From: Hemicentrotus pulcherrimus
Taxonomy: Eukaryota > Echinodermata > Echinoidea > Camarodonta > Strongylocentrotidae
NCBI GenBank assembly: GCA_003118195.1
Contig: BEXV01000010.1
Coordinates: 978,373-1,042,372, forward strand
Length of the DNA stretch: 64,000 nt
Direction of reading: 5' to 3'
The notes under the pieces are model-generated. The model had not been told where the DNA came from. It saw only the letters and a list, made by a program, of their open reading frames with translations, and did no database searches. The position numbers were made by a program, and so were the translations under genes. Shown here piece by piece: positions 47,396-60,999 of the stretch (position 1 is the first letter of the stretch; each line of letters starts with the position of its first letter).

Positions 47396-50300
47396 AACAA
47401 AAATAAATATATAAGGAGTGCATGCATTATAGCGTGTTTTTTCTTTCTCGTCTTAAAGGTCTTTGGAGGAAAATACAGAGTGAATATTTCTGACAGATAC
47501 TTTTCTTATGTGTTTGTTTGCTGTCTGAAGCTTTGTAGAGGGTCCCTCAATTATAATAGGAGTCGTGACGTCGTAATTTTATTTTATTCTACGTCTCCTT
47601 CTTCACGGTTGTGAACGAAGTAGTGAGATAATTTTGTTCAAAAGAATGAATTATGATCGAAGAGATAATGGGAGCAGGAACTTCCCGTTTCAAATTCGGC
47701 CACTAAAAGCGCAAACGTCCCCCTGAGGTCGCAAACTCTAAATTTTTCATTGCCATATTAGCCGCGGATTTCGTCCACCATCTGGCTGGCAGAAGATATC
47801 CCACAAGTTACTTCTTTTTTCCTATGAAATATTTGTATGCAAATGATTTATTATCTATTAAATAACTTCATTTGTAGCTGGCAAATCATGAAGATCGGGT
47901 ATCATTTTAATTTACGAGCAGTTTTGTACACAATGTCATATTTTATTGAAAACTTTACAAAAATCTTATTTAGCTTTTCAAGTTAGCTTTGTATTACAAA
48001 GAGGACATTACAAGGTGTGGGTAAGAAAAAGTTTTGAAATGGTTGTATTTCATTCCATTGTTTCATGGCAAATAATCAGTTTGGAATAAATATAGATTTA
48101 AATTAAAGTATTGATGTTATGTAATCAAACATTTACGGAAGTTATTGAATGAGTGTCACAAAGTGTGTTAGGCGATTTTTCAAGGCTATCTATGACAAAG
48201 GTTAACAAGTTAGGTTAGAGTGTCAGATCTTTTCCAGTTATTCTGTCATCATACATGATTTTCTCCTTCAATCTGTTGATCTAGAATGTAAAATTAGCAC
48301 CAAGGAAAGTCATTTTTAACTTAATATTTCCCCCGTTAATGTGCATAGTTTTCTTGAGCAAATGTGAATTAATAGTATTACGTAATCCGGTAATGAGGTA
48401 GACTCATGATCATATCCTATGTTGAAAAGTTAGCCAGTCTCAGCGTCGTCTCTCGGCTTCCCAATCGTATCGTGTGAACATGTAGAAGGTACAAACATGT
48501 AGAACATTCCTCATGGATGGTGTACAAACTCTGTTTCAATCCATTACAAAAATTAATACTTCGTAAGAAAACAAATACCCCCAGATATGACTTGAAATAG
48601 GTAGATACTCTTCCCTATCACTAATTCGTTCGAAACAAACCTGGCGTGCTGAATTCTGACTGAACATGACGAGCGCCATCATCGTTTACTACAAACATGA
48701 CCAACTCTTCAATATTGCACATTCTACTTCAGCTAATGAACCTCCTAATTGTTCTGTCCTATCTAGAATACAATTTTCAGTCCAGTTCAAGAAGTGGGAA
48801 GGGACAATTTATGTCAGAATCAGTTGAAAATGTATTTTCCCCCAACTTCGTATGATTATATCGTAACTGTGATAAACATTTTTTTTATTGATCTTTTCAT
48901 TGTTAGACTATTATTTTGGCCATCGTGTCTAATTTTGGCCTCTCTGAACCATAAATATTTGTGTTCCAAACTGAAACATAGACGTCCAAAACCGTTTAAT
49001 CATGTTAATCAGTCGATAACATTTGTGCTGCTCTAATGTATGATTGCCTTTTTTTGTATAAGTATCCACCCTAACTACAACAGAACCTGATATGGAAATT
49101 TGATTAAATTTCAGTTTCATTTCATCATACGTCTTGAGTCTATATACAACTACGTACCACAGGGCACCATATTTTGTGTTTGCACTTTTTGTAGTCCGGG
49201 ATAAAGTCGGAATCCTTTCCCCTGTATCATAATTAGCGTGCTGTATCAATTTCATCTGACGGGCATTATTTGGAGGTTCTGTTGACACTAGTGGTTAACA
49301 CCGTGTTAATTCTAAAATGACTTCAAGGGGTCTTACACCACGGAGCACTTTCAGTTGACGCCATTGAGGTTGAAACACACGCCTCCAGCTACTACTCTAC
49401 TGAAAGTTTTCCCATTATTGGCTCATTCTCTTTTTCTAGCCAACTCTTCGTTCTCTGGTTGCACGCAAGTCGATTTAACAGTATTACACGGCTATAATGA
49501 TGATATAATAATCGTACTTATGGACGTTAATTACACAGACATTATCAAATGTTAGTCATATGTATTAAACATGCTGATTGAACTTAAATTAAGATTTAAT
49601 AAAAATTCATTCATTATGATATGAATATGTTTCTTGATTGTGTTGCCTAAAATTGCGTTTGCTTGGTATATTTTATCAAAAATGATTTAATTGAATTCCA
49701 CAGCCTGATCTCGTCCTAATATAGCACTTGTATTTAAAACCATTGTTTGTTTGATCAAATCCGAAAACATCTAAATAAGATAAGTGTGAAAAATAGGCCT
49801 ATAGGAAAGAACATACCTTGTTTCTTTTCCACACTTGACTCTCAAGCAATGTAGGACCCAATTTCTCATCCAAAGACTCGATAGGTCAAATACAATGACA
49901 CACCCTTAAAAGTTTAGTTCACAGCGGTCATCGCACTCGAATCCTTTCTCCCCTAAAGTGGACAAAACAAACAAGAGTTACACACCCACACCCACACTCA
50001 TATACACTATAGGCTTTTCCTCCATAAACTTGGATATCTTTCTTTACGTCCCTCAATCTTTTAAACGGTCCGCAGACATCACAAAAGAACAACTTTTCAT
50101 ACTGCTAAAAATATGCAACTAGGGCGGCGTTTGACCGTTTACTTCTTTTCTCTCCTTTTTCTCTTTCTCTCCCTCTTTCTTTTGCTAAATCCAAGTTGCC
50201 AAATTTTGTTAAAGCTCTTTTTCTTCCTTATTCATGTAGAGACCAGAGCAATCAGTTGGCGTGGTTATTTTGCGGGCAAAACACTGCCATTGAACTCGAC

Positions 50301-51234
50301 ATGCTCTGCAAAATAGTGCCAGACTATTATTTGGAACCTGGCACGAACAATGCTACAAACCGCTTTGTTGTATTATTTCAATATTATCCCTAAAGCGGTT
50401 TCCTTTGCCATGCCGACATTAACTTTATATCGTGATCCCTCTTTTCTAAATTTCTTTTCTTTTTCTTTTTGCTCATGAAGTCATATTTTAGTGTTTTTGT
50501 CAGAACTTTAATCCAGTTGATTTGTCGTCGTTTTCCAAGGATATTGTAACTCCAGTTCTCTTTCCTTTGTATGCGAGGGTTTTTCTTTTATTTGTACTCT
50601 ATGAATTGAAAACAGTATAAAGCAGTTTCAATGCCCCTTTTTGTGGTACCTTATCGCGTATATCTTACTTTTACAGACTGCTTATTTAAGGCAATGAATT
50701 AGTAAGACAACGCGATCAATATTGCTGACAGTTTTCGTTTGGATTGGAAATTCGGCCTATTGACAACAAATCTAAAAGCTTATATATTCCGTTGGTGGTC
50801 TTGCTTCATACAAAAATGTAAGATTAAATGTTGTTCTTCCATTAAAGTACTCTCTTTTGACTAGTTATACAATTGAATTCTAAACTATGTTCACACTCTT
50901 ACTCACTCGCCATTTTTTTTACCTGTTTCTATATTTGGGTTTGAATTGGTGAGGAAAACGAATTAAAAGATCGAAGGAGACGACCTCTAAAGTGAATCAA
51001 TTGAGCGGAATTCAGTTTGCCTTCTCTTTTGTGTCGTGGTGGGAAAGTATTTTCCGGTTGCCCGGCTGGGCGTCCGTCCTAATCATGAGATGAAGATGGA
51101 AAGTTGACTATTCCTCCTCAAAAGTTGGCCTGACAGAATGCACAGCTTGAGATCAGATGGGGAAATGAGAAGAAGGTGGAAGAAAATAGTATCATGGTAC
51201 ACCAGAGATAGGCTAGGGTACAAGATGGTGTAAG

Positions 51235-51280
51235 AGAGAGAGAGAGAGGGAAGGAAAAGGAAGGGAAGGGAGGTGGTGAG
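51235..51280. repeat. AG/GGAAG polypurine tract
   Basis: (AG)n passing into GGAAGG-type purine repeats, about 45 bp of almost pure purine. Confidence 0.85.
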
Positions 51281-51904
51281 GGCAGAGGATGGATGTGTGG
51301 TGGATTTAAAAAAAAAATATCAAAAAATAGGTTGGCTTTTGAGTACTTATAAAGCCACTAAAAACTTTCAGGACTACTCATGAATCTAATTAGATTATAG
51401 CTCAAATTCAAATACAAAGGTTTTCTATGCTAGAAGAATATGAATTTCGACTTTCTTTGACAGTATTAATATGTATGTTTTATTCCAAATGTTTGTGGTT
51501 GACATATTTGAATGAGCGGCCGTTCCTCTCGGCTCGATACTTCGCAACTTTTCCTTCTTTCAATGGCATCAGATATATCCAGATGTCCCAATACCCCAAC
51601 TTGCGTATTAAGTACTCGTACGTTTCTTTTAACCAAAAGGCAATTTACTTAATTTTACCTTCTTCATTTGATTCGTCCTTGAAACATACTATTACTATAG
51701 TCGTGCCTATATTTCACGCTCTTTATATTCGAAATACATGTGTATTTTCCCCCATGTAAAAAATTACAAGGGTAAGCCTTGTTGTAGTAAAGGTTCCTTA
51801 CCCGGAACGGTACCCGGAAGCGAGGGGAAAAAGTGGTCTGTGATCGTTTACCGCTGTTCTTACAACTTTAAACTCAACAGCAAAACTTGCCAGCGGGCAC
51901 TGAC

Positions 51905-51976
51905 CTGTTTCGGTCGCTCTGGCGTCGGCGCCATACAAACCAGCAACCGTACACCGCCGAATCGCCCTATCGCTTT
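51905..51976 (-). CDS. candidate 72-bp exon, unknown product
   Basis: The minus-strand donor AAACAG|GTCAGTG is close to consensus and the acceptor GGGTGAATTGCAG is acceptable. The 24-codon phase-0 frame reads KAIGRFGGVRLLVCMAPTPE; another frame is open too. The island is clearly GC-richer than its flanks. On the plus strand the same region is part of a 101-codon ORF (51738-52043). Strand and product are uncertain. Confidence 0.2.
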
Positions 51977-52828
51977 CTGCAATTCACCCGGTTTGTTTGG
52001 TTATAAGAAAATATCAATGTTTGCATCGATCGTATCTGTCTAGGGTGCTGTATACATTTCATCATCACTTGGAGGGGGGGGGGTACACTCTCTTCTGACT
52101 TAATCTGGGTTTCGACTAATTAAATGTAGTGGCGTGTGCTTCTAATCCAGTCATGGTATAGCAGAAACTTGAAATAAGAACCCATTGAAGATGCTACTTA
52201 TGTTAAAGTAAGATCTTAGATTAAATGGGACCAATATTGGCAGAATTAATTTTCGTTTCTTTCATTTTCCACTGATTTGTCATCTTCAATAATTGAAACC
52301 TTTTGAAAAACCCGTGTTGCCTTGTTGGGTAATGCATGGTTAAATAAGTAAAATGCAATGCAATGCCACACAATCTGTCTAACAGGCTTGCGTTATTTAT
52401 TTTTCTTGATTATTAAAGAATCCACAGAAGAAGAATGAATATTATCATAGTAAAATATAAACCCTCCTGAAAACTTGGAAAACCCCTTACAATTTGACAT
52501 CATAAACACACACACACAAAAAAAAACAATCCTTTAGGATAACGACACCGATAAATTAAAAAAAAATACAGTTTCTATAATCTGCTTTTGTTACAAATAA
52601 CGGCAGGAAATGTGTATTAGTGCCGATAAACCCGCCAAAATCACTATCGCACTGAGCGTAACATACACATCATTCAAACTTTATATTATGTGGCTTTATA
52701 CAATTCGGATCAGATATTGGTATAATATAATTATGTGGTGTAACTATGGATAATTGGAGTGGTAATGTATTCTATTTTTGGTTTGTGATAGATGGAGGAT
52801 GGTTATTTTGTCGATACAGTGTGTGGAT

Positions 52829-52855
52829 ATGGTGTGTGTGTGTTTGTGTGTGGTC
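52829..52855. repeat. (GT)n microsatellite
   Basis: GT array with a single TTT interruption. Confidence 0.85.
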
Positions 52856-54512
52856 GCATGTGTACCATCTGTAAAAGCACCTGTTTCTTGACTGTTCACT
52901 GGTTCTAGTGGTGGTAAGAGTGCCCAATGTCAGTATACATGAAGGTTATTATTATATGTGAGGTGGCTGAGTGACAAAAGTTAAAGTGGGTCAGTGGAGC
53001 TTGATAAAGATTTCTTCATGTGACGCTTATAATGTTATGCTTCACATTAAATTTGTTTTAGTAATTACTAATCAGCAATTATATCAGTACTTTGTATCGT
53101 TTTGTGTGTTTTTTTTTCACACGCATTTAGCCTTAAAACTTTTAATCAATACATATATCAAATTTGAATATTAATGAATATGAATGAATATGAAATTTTA
53201 AAAACTTTCATGAAAATGATTCTACTAAACTTGAGAAATGAATGATAGAAAGCTACATAATGAATATATATACATATAACATTAATTTTTAATTCAGCTA
53301 AGTAGGCACGAGACCCTTCTTTAGATTGAAATGTGAAACGGCGTTGCAAAACTTGAGTAACAGTACCTGGTATAATTATATCGATAAAACGTTACAAACT
53401 TGTTCCATATTGATTTATATTAAACAAAAATTATGTCATCCTCATCCTATGCATCAAAATCCCTGGTGGAAATATGGAAAACAGGCGAGTGCCATAAATG
53501 ACAGGAGATCGGAGGATCATGACAGTAGTGTACTTTAGGGTGTTTTTCTGACTAACTTGCTGCCTCTCTGTCATCGCGTTGACATTATGTCCTGGAGTGA
53601 TAAGGGGAAGTCTGCAGTTGATTTTCGCGCTTGTTGAAATGTAATATTTCCCTTCTTCATATCATATCCCTTCCCGCAGAACCCAAAGCTGTCAGGGAGA
53701 GGAAACAATGGCATTGCGTCCACGGCTTCACATCTTCACATCACCATCAACGTCGTTCTCATTGCCAGCAGTGATTGTTTACAAATAGCAGACGCATTAT
53801 GTATTTCCTACACGCACTGCAAATAGGCCTTGGTTATGGGAAGTTTCTCCGCGTTTGAGAAACTTCACAAAGTCTTAATAACGAAGGGAAAGATGTATAA
53901 AAACAAATCAAAACAAGGCAAAGGAAACGGCACATTTTGCTCCTTTCTAACAACCGTCTTTTTTCAATCTCTTCTAGGTTTTTTAGGGGGAAACCCATTT
54001 CTTGTAGGCAAACACTAGCGGAATTATCCTGCCAGGAAGAAAATAGTTTTGTTTCCCTCTTATTCTTTTACTTTCAGCTCGTGGGAAAAATTGATCTACC
54101 TGCATTCTGTTTTATCCGATATAAGCTCTTGATCTGAATTGCATGAATAATAAAGCGTGACTGATCTACCCCGGAGTAGTGCTAATACAAAAAGCCATAG
54201 GACACTTGCCGTTAGGTGGAGTAGATCTATATAGGGAGGAGAATTTGAAGGGGAAAAAAGATAACGGAGTGAGATCTCCTATTTTATCCCCTAAACTAAG
54301 AAATATCGAGTTTCTGACGTTACTGCCATATCGAATTGCCATGGGAAATAAATAATTTTTACATAACATCTTTTGAGTGTATTATATATACGTATATAAA
54401 TATATCTTCAAGCTTACTGAAGTAATGTTAATTGCAAAATCTGTTTCCAAATGCATTAAGTAAATCATACATTTATTTATTGCATTAATAATATCGTAAG
54501 TAATTTTCAGGT

Positions 54513-54682
54513 ACTAAATAGAGACCTTTGAAAATGATCGAACCTCTAGAACCTACTCTCTTCCTGAATTGTTCATTCTATTCTGTTCTCTGAAACTACT
54601 AAATAGAGACCTTTGAAAATGATTGAACCTCTAGAACCTATTCTCTCCCTGAATTGTTCATTCTATGCTGTTCTCTAAAACT
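54513..54682. repeat. 85-bp tandem duplication, two copies
   Basis: ACTAAATAGAGACCTTTG starts at 54513 and again at 54598, an exact 85-bp period. The copies differ at only a few positions (for example GATCG versus GATTG, ATTCTG versus ATGCTG), so the duplication is fairly recent. No ORF spans it. Confidence 0.93.
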
Positions 54683-56807
54683 AATTCACAATTTGTGCAA
54701 GTATTTTGTATCAATTTTCATTGAATGGCACACACAAAAATTAGATGAAGTACTTTATTTTAAAGATAGAGTACCGCCTTGAATAGCATGCTTACCTAAT
54801 TATTTACTTTTTAAAGTACATTAAAGGGATTTACGCAATAGAATACACCATAAAGCTCAAGTTGATGGTCTTATTTTTAGAACAGTTGTCGACACCACAC
54901 AAACACACTGCAGCCTTTTGAATTCAGGAAACCTTTAACTTTCTATCCCTGGCGGCTTCTGTCTTTTCACTTCTCTTGTGTTTTAATCGATGATGATCAT
55001 TGGCTTAACTTTGACATTTCGCATCATTACCCTCATCATGTTGAAGAGCATCTTGTCAATTCGTTAAGAGTTTATAGCGAGTAAAGCGATTACCCATCAC
55101 TGGTATCATATTTCATCACTGTTTTATAATGCCAGTAGTATACAGTAAACAAGGTCTGGTGATCAAAAGAGTTGATAACGGGTGTAGTGTTGTTTTGTTT
55201 TGTTTTTTTTTTTTTTTTTACATCAGTAGAAATGGCTTGAAAAAGTACAAGATTATCCGAAATAACCTTTCACGTTTGAGTCGTAGTTGCATGCATCGAG
55301 AGCAATGTTGCGCCATTACGTGAATCCATGCAATGCCATAACTTGTGCACATCTGTATAGGAATTTCGATAGAATGGCGAATACTCGAGCGAATTCTATT
55401 TCATTCATTTTCTCAATCTACAGTGACGACTAGATTATCAGATATTTTGTTCCATGTGCTTTTGTAAAAGCCCAAGAAATTGCCAAGGTTCACTTGGTTT
55501 ACTTAGTTAGAGTGGACTTGTTTTTAACCAGTCTTCAACATTGATGAAGATATCACGATATTTCCTCTAACTATTTTCGAGTGTTCAATATATTTGCCAG
55601 GAGAAACGCCTGGCTTGCGACTGAAATGGGTTAAGACCTGCAATGTATCTTGAAGAAAAAAAAATAGTAAAGTCTCCAATTAATTTGACCTGAGATCCAT
55701 AGGATCATATCCTGCATCGGCTATTTTTGTCTTGTTTCTTCGATAGTTTTTGGAACTACAGTATTGTCTATATCTGCCTTGCTCTCCTGTTTGTTATTAA
55801 TGACGTCATGTACACTGATAATATGTCTTCCCGTCGAAACGAGTAATCGTCTTCATATCATCATAGTAACCGTTGCTGGGGGTTTTCCTTGTATTCTTTT
55901 ATGTTTTGTTTGAAATTTTAATTCATTTTCTTCTCCGCTTTGGTTCCGAGTTCAGCCCATACTTTCGTAACAAAAACATGTTCATGATCTGCGTTCATAT
56001 TTTTACTCATAATGGCATTATTGTCTCAGTACCATGTTGAATCGTTTTCATAGTATAGCCACCTCCCCCCTCTCTCTTTCTCAATCTCATATCAAATTGT
56101 ATCAGGTCTATCTTCTTCCAAACTGCAGGTTTCTACGTCTTCTGTAGTTGCTCTCTCTCTCTCCGACTATCATTCTATCATTCCATTGTCTGTTAAAGTT
56201 CGTCTTGCGTCTGGTCTGGGGGTTGTTTACAGCCTGTGGATGCTATGCGTAATTGAAAGTACAGCTGATGATACCGTCGATGCGATAGGTCAGCGAAACT
56301 CTCAGTTTAGATCTTCAACCAGCCTGATACCATTTAAACGCGTGAGTCAGAGGACAAAAACTTCCTCCTAACCTTTCTTTCTTTCGACCAGGGAGAACTC
56401 TTCCAAAGTAATAGGCGTTTTCCACCCGAAAGAGTTTTCAATCGGTATATAAAACATGACGTTACTCGTTAGTGAATGTATTCTAACGGAACATTTTTTC
56501 TGATTTTTAACAAAAAAGTTGTTGATAATTTGATGCCGCTGTAATGAACTAAAATACATTTGCCACGTATTGGATATTTCCCCTTTAATGGCGAAGTGTA
56601 ACATGTAGAATGTTCTTTTTCGTAGAGAATTATTAAGTATTTCTAAAGACTGAATAATCCGTACATCAAATATTTAGTCGCGAATAGCAAACAATATAAT
56701 TTCATCGGTAAAGTTGAATCAACCAATGTCTCCTACTTCTTAAAATTCAATTCCATTGCCATTGATAATAGCCTGGAAATCAAGCAGAATCTACTAAGAT
56801 TTTCGAA

Positions 56808-56826
56808 AGAGAGAGAGAGAGAGAGA
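56808..56826. repeat. (AG)n microsatellite
   Basis: Uninterrupted GA/AG array seen directly. Confidence 0.9.
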
Positions 56827-56929
56827 TCATGTATTTATCGATGAAATCGATTCGTCAATTAAATAGTCTGAAATCGCTATCCGTTAAGAATGTTAACTGA
56901 AATATGATCATACACAACTTTCCCGTAAG

Positions 56930-57311
56930 TTAAAGGAAAAGACCAGTATTGGAAACGCCCCAATTTCAAAAAATGAAATGGAAGCTCTCATTACCAATCA
57001 TGTTAAAGAATATGTTTTGACTAATCCATGCATGATGATAAAAAATTTGCCTGGAAACCGCCTATACTAATTCATATATTTGGTAAATTTGTTTCTCTCA
57101 TGGTCAGTGAGAGGTATATAGGATAGTCCCATATACATCTTTCTGTGTATAGTGCTTGTAACTTTACGAAGAATGGGACAAATTTCTTATCATTTTGATG
57201 ATTCCAGATCCTTGCAGATGCTAGATGCCAGATGATCAACCTTTTCTGATAGATTCCACAACGTTTCTTTCACAATGCAATCGCATGACCATAACTGGTC
57301 TTTACCTTTAA
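56930..57311. mobile_element. MITE-like element, copy 2
   Basis: 382 bp bounded by TTAA at both ends and co-linear with copy 1 (22460-22835). The left terminal repeat reads AGGAAAAGACCAGT (one change from copy 1) and the right end reads ACTGGTCTTTACCT. Internal differences are scattered substitutions and indels of a few bases. It carries no transposase ORF. Both copies lie in the same orientation. Confidence 0.9.
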
Positions 57312-60030
57312 CCTTGGTAACTCTATTGTGGATGATTCTCTTACTCTTTCTCCCCTCTCTCACTCTCTCTCCTTCCCACCCACCCCCTTCACTAGCTTCG
57401 ATTGTATTTCTTTTAACTTAATATCAATCCCTCCATGCCTGTCTCCGTGCCTCTGCCTTTTGATTTTTTTACTTTCTTTCCGTCGTCATGTTAAAGACAA
57501 GACAAGAAGGGTCTTCAAAAGCATCCTTGGATGGCGTCCTTACGCCACGTCGTAGCCAAATGCTCCATGCTATGTTACAATTAACAAACCCAGTTAAGTA
57601 GACAGCAGCTCATCTCATTATGTTCCTTCTATATGTTAGCCTATATCTTTCATGCTGTCTAGTAGGTCCATGTCACGCCTAAACACCACTTATATTTAGG
57701 AGGCTGTATGGATTGAAAACATAAAACATGAATACTGCTGGTAAAATGCATACCGCTTGTGAGTCGAAACAGAAATTGGCTCCATGTACAAATCTGAGTT
57801 AAATAAATGCCATAATTGACCATGAATGTCGGTTTTACTACACAATCTTCATGGTATGATGTTCTTTCGTCAGAATTATCGAGAAAATTAGCTTATACAT
57901 CTTAAAGACGTGATGCGTATGTCATCTTGATGTTAATGCGATGAGCAAGACAGTTTGCTTGACTACAACCATGGGCGTTGTCAGACTACAAGCACTGCAT
58001 TTACGGTTCGAAAGAATCCGTTTTAATGCCAATCGTACATGGATTTGTCATCGGTTTTAATTTGTCAAGTATAGCACTACAAACAACAATGTTCTACGTT
58101 AAACTGCGCAAAGTATGACAATATTATGTTGTTCATCCAGGTGAAATTGTAATAAATCGTGATTATTTTTGTTCTCTTTCTTTTTTAATTCTTATTTTTG
58201 TGTGAATAATAATGTTCAAAAATTGAAATACTACGATATTTGCAAGACCCACTCTGTATTTGATCAAAGGTGCACTCCAAGCCCACCCCTACACCTTATC
58301 ATTGTTGAGAAGAATTTGAATTATGCTTTTGTCATGCTTGTATTTAGCCGAAAGCTATTCACTTCGATATTTCCCCAAAAAATAATTACTTGTAAATATT
58401 TAAAGTGTATTTACATACAGTTACATGGCTTAACCCAAAATTCTTTTCATGCGTAACGTCTTGTAATGTGATGAACAAATATGATAGTCTGTATTCTTAT
58501 TGCCCGTGGACTTCAGTGGCCTGGAAACGCAAGGAACTCATTCTTACAAAAGAAAATGGTCATCCAAGACCACGTGTTGTAATCTTTCTTGGCGTTAGAT
58601 TTTTTTTTAGGCGTATGGAATGAAACTTAAGTGAGATAAATCTGTTTTATTTTCTTGCTTTTAAGCCGAATTTATTTCAGATTATTACCACAATGCGTGG
58701 ACACGTGGAAGACGGATATAAATTATAACATTTGCCAATCATATGCAGCGAGAGTGGTGAGTGATCCATCTTCATGAATTCTTGCTCCCAGACACGGAGA
58801 AGTTTCCAGTGCGACTGACGGAGGGCTATATTGAGATGGACAGGGCAAAATGAGAGACAAAATGCATCTTTTTTTTACCCAGCGAAAGAATGGAGGGTTA
58901 GAGGGGGCATAAGCGATTGCTAATCACAAAATGCGCTTTGGAAAATGTAAATGAATGAATTCATCAAGTCTTAACATTGGGCGCGTCTTATTCCAAGCGT
59001 CTCCGTGTTTTCTTTTTGTCTTGAGTGAGATCCGAAACCAAATTCTTAACTTAGTGCCTGCCAACAAGAAGTATCAGGAGGCGAAGTGAAGTTGATGGCT
59101 GAAATATAAAGTGTATGAGTATTATGAGATAAGCAGTGATTGATGTAATGTTAGATACATTTGATTAGGAGAGAGAGCATCTCCAAATTCGCGATGATAA
59201 TTCGGGGAATGGGTATTCAATTATGATTTCAAATTATGATTTATGATCCTCTCGGATGCTCACAATGATTAAGACGTTGAAGATGAGATAACCTCTCAAG
59301 AAATAGGCATGAACACACAGCACGCACCCACACAAACTTGACAACCACCGATAATGTTCAAAATATGTCTCCTATCTTATCAACAACATGATGGGTCTCA
59401 ATGTTAGAAATATATGAATAGGTATCTGGAAGTACAATATCTTTGCTTTGATTGAAATGATTTAGGTGTAATTATATAACTTTAGATTTGAATATGGTAA
59501 TGTTGATATTATTTTTGTAAATATCGTTCCATATAATTATGAAAATTATTAAATCAAGGCTTATTAGTTGATTGTATGGGAAATGGTTAGGATTGTGTAG
59601 AAACTACGCGCCGTGAACTTTTTGTACATTTAGGTAATTTGTGTCGTTAACAAAGATTATCTCAGTTTAGTGTACCAGATGATATACGTATAAATTGTGT
59701 AACAAGTGAGGGGAATTTTAATTGTTATCACGTATTATCTGTTATGGTGAGAGCTTGGGCAAAGAAAATAGGGGAAAGTATGGTGTTAATGAGAGGTAAG
59801 ATAGTTATTTTAAGATGCTTTTAAAGGCATCAGCTGTTCCGTGATTTATCAGACAATGAGAAAAAATATCGGGAAGATAATGCAGTAAGCCCTATTACGC
59901 ATCATGGAATTTAAGAAGATTTATTCTCTGAATAGGAAGACGAGCTTCTTAATTGTAAACGGTTGAGTTCCCTGATTAATGAAAGAGCGATGTCTCCTCC
60001 GCGGCTACTGCTATACTCATTAAATTAACC
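57312..60030. other. non-coding stretch, no gene recognised
   Basis: CT-rich runs directly after the element (57335-57375), then AT-rich sequence with short ORFs and no recognised motif. Confidence 0.45.
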
Positions 60031-60033
60031 CTA

Positions 60034-60183
60034 GTATCCCCCTCCAACGAGCGACAATCGTGTGCTATGAGACTCGTTATTAGCTCCTCTCCCGCAGAGC
60101 GAGCACCAGCGGGATACAACCATGGCTACCAGCCGCGGCGAGCCCGTAGAAGACTTCTTAAAGATCTGATCGTCGGGCATTGA
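60034..60183. CDS. GC-rich island, candidate exon, strand uncertain
   Basis: On the plus strand a very strong acceptor (TTAGCTCCTCTCCCGCAG, ends 60097) leads into an open frame of about 28 codons ending at TGA 60181-60183 (APAGYNHGYQPRRARRRLL). On the minus strand an ATG at 60180 starts a 49-codon frame beginning MPDDQIFKKSSTGSPRLVAM and ending at 60031. The FKKSS string recalls the start of arrestins, but nothing after it matches. No assignment is made. Confidence 0.17.
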
Positions 60184-60621
60184 GCTTGGTGGAATCGTAT
60201 GTGCGCCAATTCGAGGACCATGGCGGGTGAGCGCGCGTTTTTCGATGTGTATGAGGTATACCCACACACTCATATTATATGTATTACGACCAATCACACG
60301 AGTTGCTGGATGGTGATGTCGGCTTATCTGATGGTTTAAAAAAAAATTACATCTCCATGTCTTGAAAAAACGTTAATGTAAAATCGAGGGAGGGTGGTGG
60401 ATGGATGTGTGTGTGTGTGTTGGGAGGAGTTTTTACCATTATATAAACTTTTTTAAAAATTAGTACAAAACGTACCTCCACAATTTTATACTGAAATAGC
60501 CTTTTTTGAATGTTTGTATATATATGTATATATATAGGCGTGAAGAAAATGGTCTAAGAACGTGAGACGTAGCTGTACTTTACAAGTTTATTGCGAGCTT
60601 TCGGCTTGTGAGGCCTTCTAT

Positions 60622-60665
60622 ATGTATATATATATATACATATGTATATATATATATATATATAT
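60622..60665. repeat. (TA)n microsatellite
   Basis: TATATA array interrupted by CATATG. A similar shorter array precedes it at 60520-60537, so the 80 bp between them (60540-60620, containing GCGAGCTTTCGGCTTGTGAG) is flanked by TA repeats. Confidence 0.85.
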
Positions 60666-60819
60666 TATGTATTTCAAATACATATTTCATATAAATAAAG
60701 AGAGTTATGTCGCCAATTCTTTTTACGAGGCCGCCATCCATCTCCAGCCTAACCGCTCACGATGGTGGTCTCCTGCGTTCAAAATTATTTCTCTAATTTA
60801 TTGAAAATATTTCATATTT

Positions 60820-60999
60820 GTTTATGTTATTGTATACTTCGTACATCTTTATTGAATGATATAATTGTACATGATTTTTCATTTAATTACTTTTGTAAAC
60901 TTTGTATTCATTATTTGTAATTGTTCGAAATTTTGTACTATGAATTTGTATATTATTTGAACGCAGAAATAAAATCAATCAAACAAACAAACAAACAAA
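60820..60999 (+). repeat. possible 3' end of a retroposon, with (CAAA)5 tail
   Basis: A T-rich stretch ends in AATAAA (60968-60973), closely followed by a (CAAA)5 array at 60980-60999. An AATAAA followed by a short microsatellite tail is typical of 3' ends of non-LTR elements such as CR1/L2-like LINEs or their SINEs. No reverse transcriptase frame is visible upstream, so this would be a 5'-truncated fragment. The left boundary is approximate, and a gene 3' UTR is an alternative. Confidence 0.3.

Larger units (their letters stand above)
46903..51904. other. long non-coding stretch, no gene recognised
   Basis: AT-rich, with the 17-bp tandem array at 47311-47395, a TTGAACTTAAATTAAG..AATAAAAATTCATTCATT string near 49580-49615 that loosely resembles a retroposon tail, and an AG-rich polypurine run at 51235-51280. 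ORFs are short and unrecognised. Confidence 0.45.
51977..56929. other. long non-coding stretch, no gene recognised
   Basis: AT-rich. It contains a G10 run (52074-52083), CA and GT microsatellites (52506-52518 and 52829-52855), the 85-bp tandem duplication (54513-54682), a T17 run (55203-55219), CT-rich runs (56065-56165) and (AG)n at 56808-56826. Short ORFs only. Confidence 0.45.

Noticed and set aside
60034..60180. Arrestin-like start (MPDDQIFKKSS) on the minus strand
   Set aside because: Only FKKSS matches; the following residues do not resemble arrestins and no further arrestin exon is seen.
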